Source of the DNA: Saprospiraceae bacterium
GTDB taxonomy: Bacteria; Bacteroidota; Bacteroidia; Chitinophagales; Saprospiraceae
Length of the DNA: 55,859 nucleotides
Assembly (NCBI GenBank): GCA_020631105.1
Contig: JAHDHW010000013.1
Coordinates: 4,627 to 60,485 of the forward strand
Direction: 5' to 3'
Shown here: positions 8,929 to 17,112 of the stretch, in pieces
How the letters are laid out: each line of letters starts with the position of its first letter
How positions within the stretch are numbered: position 1 is the first letter of the stretch
Notes under the pieces: model-generated
Databases searched by the model: none
The model's input: the letters and a program-made list of their open reading frames with translations, nothing else
Told to the model about the DNA's origin: nothing
Made by a program: the position numbers and the translations under genes

Positions 8929-9393
8929 TTATTCATGTTTGTGATAAACCTTGGCTACAATCCTCCAGCCACTTTCGAATTTTAATAGCGAGAGATAATC
9001 GGTATACACATGTTTACCATCTTTTGATAATTCAATTTTTACTGCGGCTGAACCACCGGTTACATCAACAGACGCAAAGTTATGTGTCCATTTGTTTTTT
9101 GATGCATCAAACTTAGGATCATTTTTTCGCTTCTCTGTTCCGGAGGCCCAAGTGTCAATGGGGTATTTTGCGATGTCTTCTCCTTTCGCAGAAAAAATGG
9201 CGAAATCCGGATGGAACCCTTTTCGCATTGCCTCAGGATTCAACTCGTTAAAAGCACCGTGTACATATGATTGTAAGATTAATTCTTTAATAGCAGTTTC
9301 TGCGTCACCCTCTGTAGTTTCGGAAGATGTAAACGCAAAAATGCTTATTCCAAGAAATAATACGCTGGCATATAGGAATAATTTCTTTTGCAT
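8929..9393 (-). CDS. Secreted NTF2-like protein (putative lumazine-binding family)
   Basis: A 154-residue protein with a Sec signal peptide (about residues 1-24, ending near FAFTSSE). The mature part is a single cone-shaped NTF2-like domain. Its pattern (AIKELILQSYVHGAFNELN, then HPDFAIFSAKG, then a closing GWRIVAKVYH strand) is that of the Lumazine_bd_2 group. These proteins usually lack known enzymatic activity and may bind small molecules. It is probably periplasmic and is monocistronic, sharing the bidirectional terminator with the response regulator. Function is not assignable beyond the fold. Confidence 0.8.
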   Translation of the reverse strand: MQKKLFLYASVLFLGISIFAFTSSETTEGDAETAIKELILQSYVHGAFNELNPEAMRKGFHPDFAIFSAKGEDIAKYPIDTWASGTEKRKNDPKFDASKNKWTHNFASVDVTGGSAAVKIELSKDGKHVYTDYLSLLKFESGWRIVAKVYHKHE

Positions 9394-9534
9394 AATATAA
9401 ATGGTTTAAGGATTAAGAATCCTTTAATTTACGCTTTCTTCCCTCTAGTAATGTGCTGTTTTAAGTTAAAACCTACCAAAGGAAGTGCTCCAACGACGAA
9501 GCTAAGTTTTTAGCTATCGAATGACTTTAGAATG

Positions 9535-10125
9535 CTAAAACCATCGGGGAGCTTTCGACTGATATTTTTGATAATTGATGCCGAAAGTGCTGAGTAGGAA
9601 GGCTTCCTCTAGTCTGACCTGTGTTTGAATGACGGTATAGGACAAAATGAAAATTATTAAGACGAAAGCATTTGGCAAGACGAATAGCAAACCAAGATTT
9701 GCGATTATGATCCCAAGGAATATTGGATTTCTGGAATAGGCGAACAGCCCCTTTGTGACCAATGCTGTTTTGTTTTTATCATCGATACCAATTCTCCAGG
9801 AGTCGGACATTTGGTGTTGTGCAATACTTACCCATAATAATGCGAGATGAAGTAATATCCAGCCAATAACTTTTAGGATTGGAAAATCTAAATACCAAAT
9901 GGGTAATAAGATAGGATGGAGATGCTCAAAGAAAGTATGGATAATAATTACGAGAAACTCCAATAAAATAATAGCGATAAATAATCGACCATTAAATCCG
10001 TGTGCATCGTCTGTTCGTTCAAAAGCAAAAGGATTGACCTTGGTGTTTTTCCAGGTAACGTAGGATCGAAGAATGAAAGTAATTCCAAAGAATAATAAAA
10101 GAAAAAACAATAAGTAAAGTTGCAT
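9535..10125 (-). CDS. Isoprenylcysteine carboxyl methyltransferase-family membrane protein (CzcN-like)
   Basis: A 196-residue integral membrane protein with about five hydrophobic helices. Its C-terminal half is of the ICMT/PEMT type: WRIGIDDKNKTALVTKGLFAY, then SRNPIFLGIII and a closing LEEAFLLSTFGINYQKYQ, where the conserved RNP and EE residues are expected to contact S-adenosylmethionine. Bacterial members occur with metal-efflux genes; CzcN of Cupriavidus metallidurans is one. I chose the ATG at 10125, since a frame to 10212 would overlap the fur-family gene and cross an operator-like repeat. Its promoter matches that of the P-type ATPase at 50531-52447, supporting a metal-linked role. 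The methyl acceptor is unknown. Confidence 0.8.
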   Translation of the reverse strand: MQLYLLFFLLLFFGITFILRSYVTWKNTKVNPFAFERTDDAHGFNGRLFIAIILLEFLVIIIHTFFEHLHPILLPIWYLDFPILKVIGWILLHLALLWVSIAQHQMSDSWRIGIDDKNKTALVTKGLFAYSRNPIFLGIIIANLGLLFVLPNAFVLIIFILSYTVIQTQVRLEEAFLLSTFGINYQKYQSKAPRWF

Positions 10126-10138
10126 GATTTTTTTTCTG

Positions 10139-10174
10139 CAAAAGTAGACACCTGAAGTCTGCAACTCAATTGCA
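10139..10174 (-). promoter_or_regulatory. Metal-regulon type promoter/operator of the CzcN-like gene
   Basis: TGCAACTCAATTGCA (10160-10174) is an inverted repeat with 5-base perfect arms. Exactly 13 bases away on the minus strand is TACTTTTG (10146-10139), a full match to the Bacteroidota TAnnTTTG box. The same arrangement, spacing and trailing T-run occur before the P-type ATPase (52460-52495). The repeat covers the -33 region, so it probably binds a repressor, plausibly the adjacent Fur-family protein. Confidence 0.7.
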
Positions 10175-10189
10175 TTTTTAAGAAAGGAG

Positions 10190-10606
10190 CTAAGTATTGG
10201 TACAAGTAGCACATTGACCTTTTATAGTCATGCTGACCCCATCAGCCTTATAACCTTTTGGGAGATTAATATTCGGAATATAAACAGATTCTATACATTG
10301 AAGTTGATCACAGATAGTACAATGAAAATGAGGGTGCCGGTCTTGGTGACCATCTTTGCTACATTCTTCCTCACATAGCGCATATTTGAGACTATTAGTC
10401 CCTTCGATTGTATGTAAGACTCCTTTATCCTGAAAGGTTTTTAGGGTTCGATAAATCGTGATTCGATCCGAATGCTCAAAGATATCTTCCAATTCGTTCA
10501 AGCTAAAGGAAGCCAGAGGAAACTGCAGGAAGTGTTCCATTAATAAAATACGCATGGCCGTCGGACGAATGGATTTATTGGTCAGTATTTGTTCTGCTGA
10601 TTGCAT
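10190..10606 (-). CDS. Fur-family metal-dependent repressor (Fur/Zur/PerR type)
   Basis: A 138-residue regulator. The N-terminal winged helix (about 1-80) contains RPTAMRILLMEHF and the recognition helix DRITIYRTLKTFQDKGVLH. The C-terminal dimerisation part has HPHFHCTICDQLQC and a final CATC. The two CXXC pairs fit the structural zinc site of the family, and the HxHFHC cluster fits a metal-sensing site. Which metal is sensed cannot be read, but the nearby shared operators sit at a CzcN-like gene and a Zn/Cd-type ATPase, which suggests zinc or a similar divalent metal. It is 64 bases upstream of the CzcN-like gene. An imperfect TGCATgATGCA (10602-10612) overlaps its own start. Confidence 0.9.
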   Translation of the reverse strand: MQSAEQILTNKSIRPTAMRILLMEHFLQFPLASFSLNELEDIFEHSDRITIYRTLKTFQDKGVLHTIEGTNSLKYALCEEECSKDGHQDRHPHFHCTICDQLQCIESVYIPNINLPKGYKADGVSMTIKGQCATCTNT

Positions 10607-10653
10607 GATGCAAATTACATAATGGTGTGATCAATATCTAGTGATATTGTATT

Positions 10654-10683
10654 AAAAAAGCCTGCGGTAAGAATACCGCAAGC
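10654..10683 (-). terminator. Rho-independent terminator of the DUF4331/TPR operon
   Basis: On the minus strand GCTTGCGGTA pairs with TACCGCAGGC around a four-base loop and is followed by T6. It lies 41 bases after the TPR stop codon. Confidence 0.85.
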
Positions 10684-10723
10684 TCACCACCTTAAAATTA
10701 TACAACCTCTTTTGAGAGAAGTA

Positions 10724-11998
10724 TCAAGAATTTATGAAACATTTATATCGTTGAAATGTCAAAGGACCCAATTCAAATTCAGCAGCAATAATTTCTTCTT
10801 TGATGTCTTTTAAAAAAGGCAAATCTTTATTTTGGAAATAGTAAACCTGGTTTAGCAAAAGTCCGGGCTCAAAGGTCTGGTTCAGGATGTGGTTTTTACT
10901 GATTGATCTTGCTTTTGTGAAATCCCTTTGTATGTAATATACATAAGCAAGTAAATCGTAAGCGGCAGGGACAGGCCGAGCGTTGATTTCTTTTTGCGCT
11001 AGCCTCAGGGCTTTGTTGATAGTTGAATGATTTGCTGCATAATGGTGAATTAGGAAATGATGATACATAGCTCCATATTCCGAAGCAGTAACCTGCTTTA
11101 CGATTTCTTGATTTAGTCGTTCTGCATTTTTAGTCGAACCCTGAAATTCTAAAATCTCCGCTTTTAACATTTTGATGCCTGGATCGCTAACTGTTTTGTC
11201 TAACAAGTTTAAGATGTTCAGTGCTTGTTTTGGGTTTCTTTGATTAGCATATGCAATCCATGCTAGACCTTTAGCGGAATACCAATCTGCTGGGTTTATT
11301 GTTAAAGCTTTTTTGTAAGATGCAGTTGCTTGTTCGATTTGACCAGCATGACCATAATAATCTCCAAGGTTAGAATAGATCCATGATAGCCTTGCTTTTT
11401 GATTACCGGCTTTTGCAATAGCTTCCGCTTCGTTCATTAAGTCGATCGTACGGTCTAATCGACCATGTCCATCTTCCCATTTCGCAAGTCGGATCAGGTA
11501 GTTGAAATCTCTGACAGGGGCAAATTCATCTAGTAATTTTTTTTGCTCATTCTCCATCCCAAGTTCTTCGTAAACATCGATGAGCATTAACTTGGTATCC
11601 TTACGTTTTTGCCCGTTTGATAAGGCTTTTTCTAATGTCACTAACGCTTCCTGGAAACGGTGCTGCGAAATATAGTTCTTCGCTAAAGATCGAAGTATGG
11701 ATGCTTTGCCGGGGATTTCTTCCTGACTAAGTTCACTCAGTATTTTCTCGGATGCTTTGAGGTATTTAATATTAGCAGTGAGAGAAAACAAAGATTCATT
11801 TACTTGCGCCATTTGTTGCTTGAAGGCAAATTGATTTGGGGCAGCTATAAGCTTGTTGCTCCAAAATTCAAGTTCTTTGGTTTGAGTTTCTATTTGTTGA
11901 AAAGGTTGATAAAGACCCACTTCATAAATGTTTTCTTGTACTTGTATTTGAGAGGGATCTGGTGTCAGAAAGCTGACTATAAAAAGAAGAAATATCAT
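10724..11998 (-). CDS. Tetratricopeptide-repeat protein, secreted or membrane-associated
   Basis: A 424-residue protein with a short hydrophobic N-terminus (MIFLLFIVSFLTPDP), probably an export signal. The remainder is a helical solenoid of TPR units; the clearest are around residues 100-160 (LRSLAKNYISQHRFQEALVT) and 200-250 (IYSNLGDYYGHAGQIEQATA and YKKALTINPADW). TPR domains are protein-protein scaffolds, with no catalysis implied. It is the third gene of an operon with two DUF4331-type exported proteins, a combination seen in other Bacteroidota, so it may help assemble or anchor them. A clear terminator follows. Confidence 0.8.
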   Translation of the reverse strand: MIFLLFIVSFLTPDPSQIQVQENIYEVGLYQPFQQIETQTKELEFWSNKLIAAPNQFAFKQQMAQVNESLFSLTANIKYLKASEKILSELSQEEIPGKASILRSLAKNYISQHRFQEALVTLEKALSNGQKRKDTKLMLIDVYEELGMENEQKKLLDEFAPVRDFNYLIRLAKWEDGHGRLDRTIDLMNEAEAIAKAGNQKARLSWIYSNLGDYYGHAGQIEQATASYKKALTINPADWYSAKGLAWIAYANQRNPKQALNILNLLDKTVSDPGIKMLKAEILEFQGSTKNAERLNQEIVKQVTASEYGAMYHHFLIHHYAANHSTINKALRLAQKEINARPVPAAYDLLAYVYYIQRDFTKARSISKNHILNQTFEPGLLLNQVYYFQNKDLPFLKDIKEEIIAAEFELGPLTFQRYKCFINS

Positions 11999-12062
11999 GT
12001 TGTAATTTTATGGTGGTAGTGAATATTGATTCTCTTTTTCTGAGAATTTTGAAGTTTTAAAA

Positions 12063-12102
12063 CCACAGCAGAACAAAAGTTAAACTATTGCTCTAGCTGT
12101 GG
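12063..12102 (-). terminator. Weak hairpin between the DUF4331-like lipoprotein and TPR genes
   Basis: CCACAGC (12063-12069) can pair with GCTGTGG (12096-12102) across a 26-base loop, with T-rich sequence after it on the minus strand. It could attenuate rather than end operon transcription. Weak because of the long loop. Confidence 0.3.
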
Positions 12103-12192
12103 TGAGCACTCTATACAGAATCCATATTAGCGTGTTGTGCCATTAGTGGATGTGTCATTAAGAATATAAAGGGCGGAGAGTGCTGTGTTGGC

Positions 12193-12741
12193 CTACCAAG
12201 GGCTAGCCAGGTAAGGAAAGGTATTTAAAAATTCCTTATCATTACTGTTTACATTATCAGAAGTCAGGCCTGGATTTTCAGAACCGTCAGGTCCTCCAAA
12301 GATTAATAGTAACTCAACGTCGATTACATCATCTTCAAGTGTACGTCCGGTTAATACATTGGTACCATCAAAGAAAGTCGTAGGCGCAGTCAGTGATGCG
12401 GTAAGTACATCCGTTGCTAATACACTTGTAAAAGTAGTGGCGTCTAATCCTAAAGCATTAGTGGTGTACCCTGCATTAAGAGCAAGTAGACGATCTTCAA
12501 AAGCTTGAGCAAACTTAGCTCCCATTTCTACTGGAGTTGTTTCATTGAACTCATCTTTTTGGGCGTCGGAAACAAACACAGTGTTGATTGCTGGACGTCC
12601 CATTTGATCTGCTTGTACGTAGGTTCCGGTGAAATCGATTGTTGGTTCTGGGGTGCTATCATCGTCGTCACCACATGAAGTGAATAACAGACTAAATGAA
12701 AGTGCTAGGAATAAAAAAGAAAGATATTTTGAAAACTTCAT
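12193..12741 (-). CDS. DUF4331-like lipoprotein (C-terminal-half type)
   Basis: A 182-residue lipoprotein with a signal peptide and lipobox ending in FTSC, then the acidic linker GDDDDSTPEP. The mature part starts YVQADQMGRPAINTVFV and continues KDEFNETTP. This resembles the second half of full-length DUF4331 proteins, where a similar segment (G-x-P-x-x-N-x-x, then D-x-F-N) follows the first beta domain. Directly upstream (77 bases) is a gene carrying the first half. Together they look like a DUF4331 module split over two exported polypeptides. Function is unknown. DUF4331 assignment of this piece is from motif memory, so moderate confidence. Confidence 0.7.
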   Translation of the reverse strand: MKFSKYLSFLFLALSFSLLFTSCGDDDDSTPEPTIDFTGTYVQADQMGRPAINTVFVSDAQKDEFNETTPVEMGAKFAQAFEDRLLALNAGYTTNALGLDATTFTSVLATDVLTASLTAPTTFFDGTNVLTGRTLEDDVIDVELLLIFGGPDGSENPGLTSDNVNSNDKEFLNTFPYLASPW

Positions 12742-12818
12742 TTTAGTATTATTGAAAAGTTAAATTAAAAGGTGTTAATAATTGATGCGGTAGGCATCTT
12801 GATTTTGGGCTAAGTAGC

Positions 12819-13472
12819 TTACTGTTTTTGCTTAGTCTCTACCCAGGTGTTTACGGAGTCACCAGTACCAAGGCTTGATTTAGGCACTTCTACCACAACA
12901 GAAAGTACATTAGTACCAGCAAAGGTATCCGCACCAGGATCAGAGAATCCACTTGCCGTTCCTCCTAGGATCGCAGAGTAAGCTCCAAGGTCAAAGAAGA
13001 AAGGATCGTCTCTCGGTCCAGCAAATAATTTTTTGCCATCTAATGTTCCAATCGCAGCATCTGCTCCGTAAGCAGTGATGTCTACTATGATAGGGTCCAT
13101 TGTATCATCAATTGTACTGGATTTTCCAGTTGTGCCTGGTGCGTATGGCCCGAAAGCATACATCTTCCCATCTCGTGGAATCATTTGGATGACTAGGTCT
13201 TCGACATTATCTGCATCATTGTCGATATTTACTTCGATTAGTACGTTCTCGTCGAAGGTAGCTGAAGAGGTATTATTAGGACTTAATAAGCCTTGTAGGT
13301 TTATTGCGAAAACCATGTTTGCGGAGTTTTCTTTGCTTTCGAAAGCGTAGAAATCAGTCACATCGCTTGTACCATCAGTAACAGCAGGTGCATCAATGTG
13401 ATCAGCAGATATAAAGAAAAGAGCTCCAGATAATAGGAGGCAAAAGATTAAAGAAATTTTTAGTCGTAACAT
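12819..13472 (-). CDS. DUF4331-family exported protein
   Basis: A 217-residue protein with a signal peptide (about 1-23). The mature N-terminus SADHIDAPAVTDGTSDVTDFYAF is the DUF4331 hallmark (SSHxDAP...D.tDfYaF), with HIDAP at its core. A later DPFFFDLGAYSAIL segment and VVVEVPKSSL match the family. Full-length members contain a further half that here is in the next gene. Exported, beta-rich, function unknown. It is the first gene of a three-gene operon with a DUF4331-like lipoprotein and a TPR protein. Confidence 0.85.
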   Translation of the reverse strand: MLRLKISLIFCLLLSGALFFISADHIDAPAVTDGTSDVTDFYAFESKENSANMVFAINLQGLLSPNNTSSATFDENVLIEVNIDNDADNVEDLVIQMIPRDGKMYAFGPYAPGTTGKSSTIDDTMDPIIVDITAYGADAAIGTLDGKKLFAGPRDDPFFFDLGAYSAILGGTASGFSDPGADTFAGTNVLSVVVEVPKSSLGTGDSVNTWVETKQKQ

Positions 13473-13661
13473 AAAAGGTGTGATTAAATGATTTTAAAAA
13501 TTGGTGCGCCTTCTTCCGGATAGATTAAGTTGGCCAGCTTCGTCTTTCTTTAGGCGCTCAAAATCATTTACGAGAATTAAAGTGTAAGTGGATTTATCCT
13601 TAAGTAATTTTTTAAAAAACATTTTTTTATCTTACTCAGGGACGATGAGTCAAAGTGCGAT

Positions 13662-13681
13662 CTGCTGATTTTCATCAGCAG
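13662..13681. promoter_or_regulatory. Inverted repeat upstream of pirin
   Basis: CTGCTGA (13662-13668) and TCAGCAG (13675-13681) form a 7-base inverted repeat about 55 bases before the pirin start. There is no T-run, so it is more likely an operator or leader hairpin than a terminator. Role not shown. Confidence 0.3.
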
Positions 13682-13735
13682 GAGATTCAGCGAATAAAAA
13701 ATATCAAACAGAGTTTTTAATGAAATCAAATTTCA

Positions 13736-14605
13736 ATGGCCAATAATAAAATGATCGTAGACGAACGATCACGAGATTTAGGAAATTTTTTAGTGGGACG
13801 CTTACTTCCTTTTCGAAAGAAGAGACAGGTAGGGCCTTTTACGTTTATCGATCACATGGGGCCAACTGAAATCAAAGCTCCACATTATATGGATGTAGAT
13901 CAGCATCCTCATATTGGATTGTCTACTTTGACGTATTTAATGCAAGGAGCGATAGAGCATCGGGATAGCACGGGAGCTGTACAAGTAGTCAGGCCCGGAG
14001 ATGTAGGGTTTATGACTTCTGGGAAAGGGGTAACGCATACCGAACGAACGCCTGTAGAGGATCGGGATGGGCAGACTAAAAGTTTGCATGGTTATCAGGT
14101 TTGGGTAGCATTGCCAAAGCAAAAAGAAGAAATGGATCCCCGTTTTGATTTTGTGGCAAAGGAGGATTTGCCAAGTTGGAAAGAAGGTAGTTTGAAATTG
14201 ACTTTAGTAGCTGGTAAAGGATATGGGCGACAATCCCCCTTGCCTGTTCATTCAGATTTGTTTATGGTTGATGTTGTCGCACAAGAAGCTGCTGAGTTGG
14301 AGCTCAAAGGTCAGCTTTCGGGAGAGATTGCTATAGTAGTGACGGAGGGTGCAGTATGGGATGAACAGGAAATCATTGAAGCTGGACAAATGTTGATTTC
14401 GAAGACAGACGATGAGTGCTTTGTTCGCCTGGAAGCCGGAACGCGGATTTTACTTTTTGGTGGACAACCTTTAGGTGAGGAGCGATTCCTGTTTTGGAAT
14501 TTTGTATCCTCTTCGAAGGAACGATTGGCGCAGGCTAAGGAAGATTGGCGGGAGAAACGTTTTCCAAAAGTGCCTGGAGATGATACTTATATCCCATTGC
14601 CATAA
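13736..14605 (+). CDS. Pirin-family cupin protein
   Basis: A 289-residue bicupin. The N-terminal domain carries the pirin metal-site motif: HMGP, DQHPHIGLSTLTYLMQG with two histidines, then GVTHTERTP with His and Glu. The C-terminal part contains the Pirin_C strand GGQPLGEERFLFWNFVSSS. Bacterial pirins are Fe-binding cytoplasmic proteins; some act as quercetin dioxygenases or interact with metabolic enzymes, but many have no assigned role. No signal peptide, in contrast with the second pirin at 31422-32300. Monocistronic or loosely linked to the downstream AlkC-like gene (81 bases). Confidence 0.9.
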   Translation: MANNKMIVDERSRDLGNFLVGRLLPFRKKRQVGPFTFIDHMGPTEIKAPHYMDVDQHPHIGLSTLTYLMQGAIEHRDSTGAVQVVRPGDVGFMTSGKGVTHTERTPVEDRDGQTKSLHGYQVWVALPKQKEEMDPRFDFVAKEDLPSWKEGSLKLTLVAGKGYGRQSPLPVHSDLFMVDVVAQEAAELELKGQLSGEIAIVVTEGAVWDEQEIIEAGQMLISKTDDECFVRLEAGTRILLFGGQPLGEERFLFWNFVSSSKERLAQAKEDWREKRFPKVPGDDTYIPLP

Positions 14606-14686
14606 GGACTACTGACAAACCCTTGTCACTTCATTGGATTAATTTGGGTTTGATAACAATTGAATCTAATTCTTTAAAATAATCTA

Positions 14687-15796
14687 ATGGCAGAACCACT
14701 CAAGTATTTATACAACGATAAATTTTTTAACCACCTTGTTACTGCACTTAAAAAGGTTTATCCGGCCTTTCAAAAAACAACTTTTCTTAAGGCAGTTTAT
14801 GGAGATAACTGGGAGGATAAGGAATTAAAGGATAGGATGCGTCATATTGCAATTACTTTAGAACGTTACTTGCCATCCGACTTTAATGTTTCTTCGAAAA
14901 TCCTGACGGACTTAGTTGAAGAATTAAAGACTAAGTCGGAGGAGATGTCCTTTGTGTATATGTTTATTCCGGACTTTATTGAAGTATTTGGAATTGATGA
15001 TTTTAAAACTTCAGTGAAAGCGATGGAAAAGATTACGCAATTTACCAGCTGTGAGTTTGCGGTACGACCTTTTCTGCTAAAGTATCCGGATAAGATGCTT
15101 AAGCAAATGTTATTGTGGTCGAAACATAAAAATGCCATGGTAAGACGCCTTTCTACAGAGGGCTGTCGGCCACGACTACCATGGGCTATGGCTTTACCTG
15201 CGTATAAAAAAAATCCTTCACAGATACTCCCTATCCTGGAAAGATTGAAGGGGGATTCATCAGAATCTGTACGTCGGTCGGTGGCTAATAATCTGAATGA
15301 TATCTCTAAAGATAATCCTGAGTTGGCCTTAGAAATTGCACAATCCTGGTTTGGGAAATCAAAAGAAACAGATTGGGTAGTAAAACATGCTTGCAGGGGA
15401 TTGCTGAAGGCCGGACATCAGGATGCTTTACAACTTTTTGGTTTTGGGAATACGGATTTTATCAAAGTTGATGCTTTGAAAATTCACACTCCAAAGGTTA
15501 AGGTAGGAGCGGCGCTTAAGTTTTCTTTTCAAGTTTCGAATCTTGCAAAGGAGTCCTTGAAAATTAGATTAGAGTACGGGGTGTATTTTCAAAAGGCAAA
15601 TGGAAGTCTTTCCCGGAAAGTATTTAAGATAAGTGAACGAAGGTATGAGGCGGGCGAGGTGTGTACTGTTGAGCGCAAGCAAGCATTTAAGGTTATTACT
15701 ACTCGAAAGTTGTATCCCGGGCTTCATCAGGTTGCAGTGATTGCGAATGGTAAAGAATATGAGATGGTTGATTTTCAGTTAGAAGTTGTTCAATAA
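14687..15796 (+). CDS. AlkC-type DNA alkylation repair glycosylase with Ig-like domain
   Basis: A 369-residue protein. Residues 1-265 are a HEAT-like repeat solenoid of the AlkC/AlkD superfamily; AlkC-like segments are KHKNAMVRRLSTEGCRPRLP, SVRRSVANNLNDISKDNPEL and DWVVKHACRGLLKAGHQDAL. Residues 270-369 form a beta-rich Ig-like domain (FSFQVSNLAKESLKIRLEYG), matching the AlkC-beta subgroup. Such enzymes excise N3-alkylated bases from DNA without base flipping. It would act in the cytoplasm as a base-excision repair enzyme. No ada- or alkA-like genes are nearby. Confidence 0.85.
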   Translation: MAEPLKYLYNDKFFNHLVTALKKVYPAFQKTTFLKAVYGDNWEDKELKDRMRHIAITLERYLPSDFNVSSKILTDLVEELKTKSEEMSFVYMFIPDFIEVFGIDDFKTSVKAMEKITQFTSCEFAVRPFLLKYPDKMLKQMLLWSKHKNAMVRRLSTEGCRPRLPWAMALPAYKKNPSQILPILERLKGDSSESVRRSVANNLNDISKDNPELALEIAQSWFGKSKETDWVVKHACRGLLKAGHQDALQLFGFGNTDFIKVDALKIHTPKVKVGAALKFSFQVSNLAKESLKIRLEYGVYFQKANGSLSRKVFKISERRYEAGEVCTVERKQAFKVITTRKLYPGLHQVAVIANGKEYEMVDFQLEVVQ

Positions 15797-15925
15797 TTCA
15801 AAATATAGCGAGTCTTTTATCGCAATAGGTAAATAGATCCTTCTAGCGCTAGGAATGATTTAAAAATACTACTTTAATAAGGCGATAGCCCAAAACGAAA
15901 TGATGTATTTATTTGAGGATAGCGG

Positions 15926-15982
15926 AAATAAAAAATCGCTTTCCGCAAAACACATTAATGTGCTCTCGCGGAAAGCGATTTT
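15926..15982 (-). terminator. Terminator of the sigma factor-S21 operon
   Basis: AAAATCGCTTTCCGC (15932-15946) pairs perfectly with its complement at 15968-15982. The loop contains a second small palindrome, CACATTAATGTG (15951-15962). On the minus strand the stem ends in a T-run. Convergent with the AlkC-like gene, so it may act on both strands. Confidence 0.85.
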
Positions 15983-16019
15983 ATAGAATTTTATGGCTAA
16001 TTGTAAATGCGAGAAGTAT

Positions 16020-16214
16020 TTACAATTCGTTAGCTGCGAATTTTTCTCTTAAATAAATTGCCTTTAGAACTTCTTTTCTTCGAACCACTGAAGGCTTGGT
16101 AAACTCTTTCCGGCTACGAAGCTCGCGAAGGATTTTGGTATCTCGGTGTCTTCTCTTGTATCTACGGATCATACGATCAACGGACTCGTCATCTTTTCTA
16201 TCAATTATAATCAT
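16020..16214 (-). CDS. rpsU: 30S ribosomal protein S21
   Basis: A 64-residue, highly basic protein with the bS21 signature: a start of MIIIDRKDDESVDRMIRRYK, then ELRSRKEFTKPSVVRRKEVLKA. It binds the 30S subunit near the 16S rRNA 3' end. In Flavobacterium, bS21 takes part in hiding the anti-Shine-Dalgarno sequence and its mRNA carries a strong Shine-Dalgarno. Here the 34-base leader after the sigma factor gene is A/T-rich with no AGGAGG-like element. It is the second gene of a two-gene operon with the sigma factor, followed by a strong terminator. Confidence 0.95.
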   Translation of the reverse strand: MIIIDRKDDESVDRMIRRYKRRHRDTKILRELRSRKEFTKPSVVRRKEVLKAIYLREKFAANEL

Positions 16215-16248
16215 TAAATTATTTTATGTGTGAGTTAAATTAAATCCA

Positions 16249-17112
16249 TTATTGTGCTAAGGCTACGGCTTGAGCTCTCTTTTCTTTTCGAAGTTGACGC
16301 AAAGCACGATCTTTAATCTGTCGAACTCTTTCTCTGCTTATTTCCATCAAATCGCCAATATCACTAAGTGATTTTGCTTCTTCTTTACCGAGTCCAAAGT
16401 AATATTTCAAAACCGTTGCCTGACGCGGAGGGAGGCAACTTAGTAATTGTTGTGCTTCTACCTCTTGGGAGTCACGAACACTAAGCTCAAAGTCCGGTTG
16501 CCTGATATTTTTATCTTCCATCAAACTTGCTAATGGAGTATATTCATCATCCTTGACAGGTGCATCAATGGAAGAACATTTTTTGTAAGTGTCCAAACAT
16601 TTTTGAACATGACTGACTTTGAAATCTGTAAAAGAGGCAAGTTCATCAACAGATGGACTACGTTCTTCTTGCTGCTGGAAAATGCTAATCGCATCCATGA
16701 TCTTGGCAGTATCGCCACTCATATTCACTGGAAGTTTGATCTTCCGACCTTTTTCATTTACAGCCTGAAGAATGGATTGGCGAATCCACCAAACTGCGTA
16801 GGAAATAAATTTGAATCCTTTGGTTTCATCAAATCTACGGGCAGCTTTTATTAAACCAATGTTACCTTCATTGATGATGTCACCTAGTTTTAGACCCAGG
16901 TGCTGATATTTTTTGGAGACAGAAACGACGAAACGCAAGTTATGGAGGATAATTTTTTCGAAAGCGCTTTCATCTCCCAAGCGAAGTCTTTTGAACAGGC
17001 GTAATTCCTCCTCTGGAGAAAGTACATCGTACTTTGAAATATCAGTAAGATATTTCTCCATGGACAACTGATCGCGGCGGGTGATCGTATTCGTAATTTT
17101 TAAGGCGCGCAT
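16249..17112 (-). CDS. Sigma-70 family RNA polymerase sigma factor (RpoD/SigA type)
   Basis: A 287-residue sigma factor. I chose the ATG at 17112 (MRALKIT, the usual start in Bacteroidota); another Met lies two codons upstream. Region 1.1 is absent, as normal for the phylum. Region 1.2 (ISKYDVLSPEEELRLFKRL), regions 2.1-2.4 (GNIGLIKAARRFDETKGFKF, SYAVWWIRQSILQA), region 3 and region 4 (LPPRQATVLKYYFGLG, ISRERVRQIKDRALRQLRK) are all present. Some usually conserved primary-sigma residues differ, such as KLPVNMSGDTAKI where RLPLNxxG is typical. It may therefore be a close paralogue rather than the main RpoD. Cotranscribed with rpsU. Confidence 0.88.
   Translation of the reverse strand: MRALKITNTITRRDQLSMEKYLTDISKYDVLSPEEELRLFKRLRLGDESAFEKIILHNLRFVVSVSKKYQHLGLKLGDIINEGNIGLIKAARRFDETKGFKFISYAVWWIRQSILQAVNEKGRKIKLPVNMSGDTAKIMDAISIFQQQEERSPSVDELASFTDFKVSHVQKCLDTYKKCSSIDAPVKDDEYTPLASLMEDKNIRQPDFELSVRDSQEVEAQQLLSCLPPRQATVLKYYFGLGKEEAKSLSDIGDLMEISRERVRQIKDRALRQLRKEKRAQAVALAQ

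Noticed and set aside
9535-10212. Longer start for the CzcN-like gene
   Set aside because: It would overlap the fur-family gene and cross the promoter/operator at 10139-10174; the ATG at 10125 gives a normal membrane N-terminus.
10602-10612. TGCATgATGCA over the fur-family start as an autoregulatory site
   Set aside because: Arms differ from the two convincing TGCAA/TTGCA sites and there is no matching -7 box at the 13-base spacing, so I did not annotate it as an operator.
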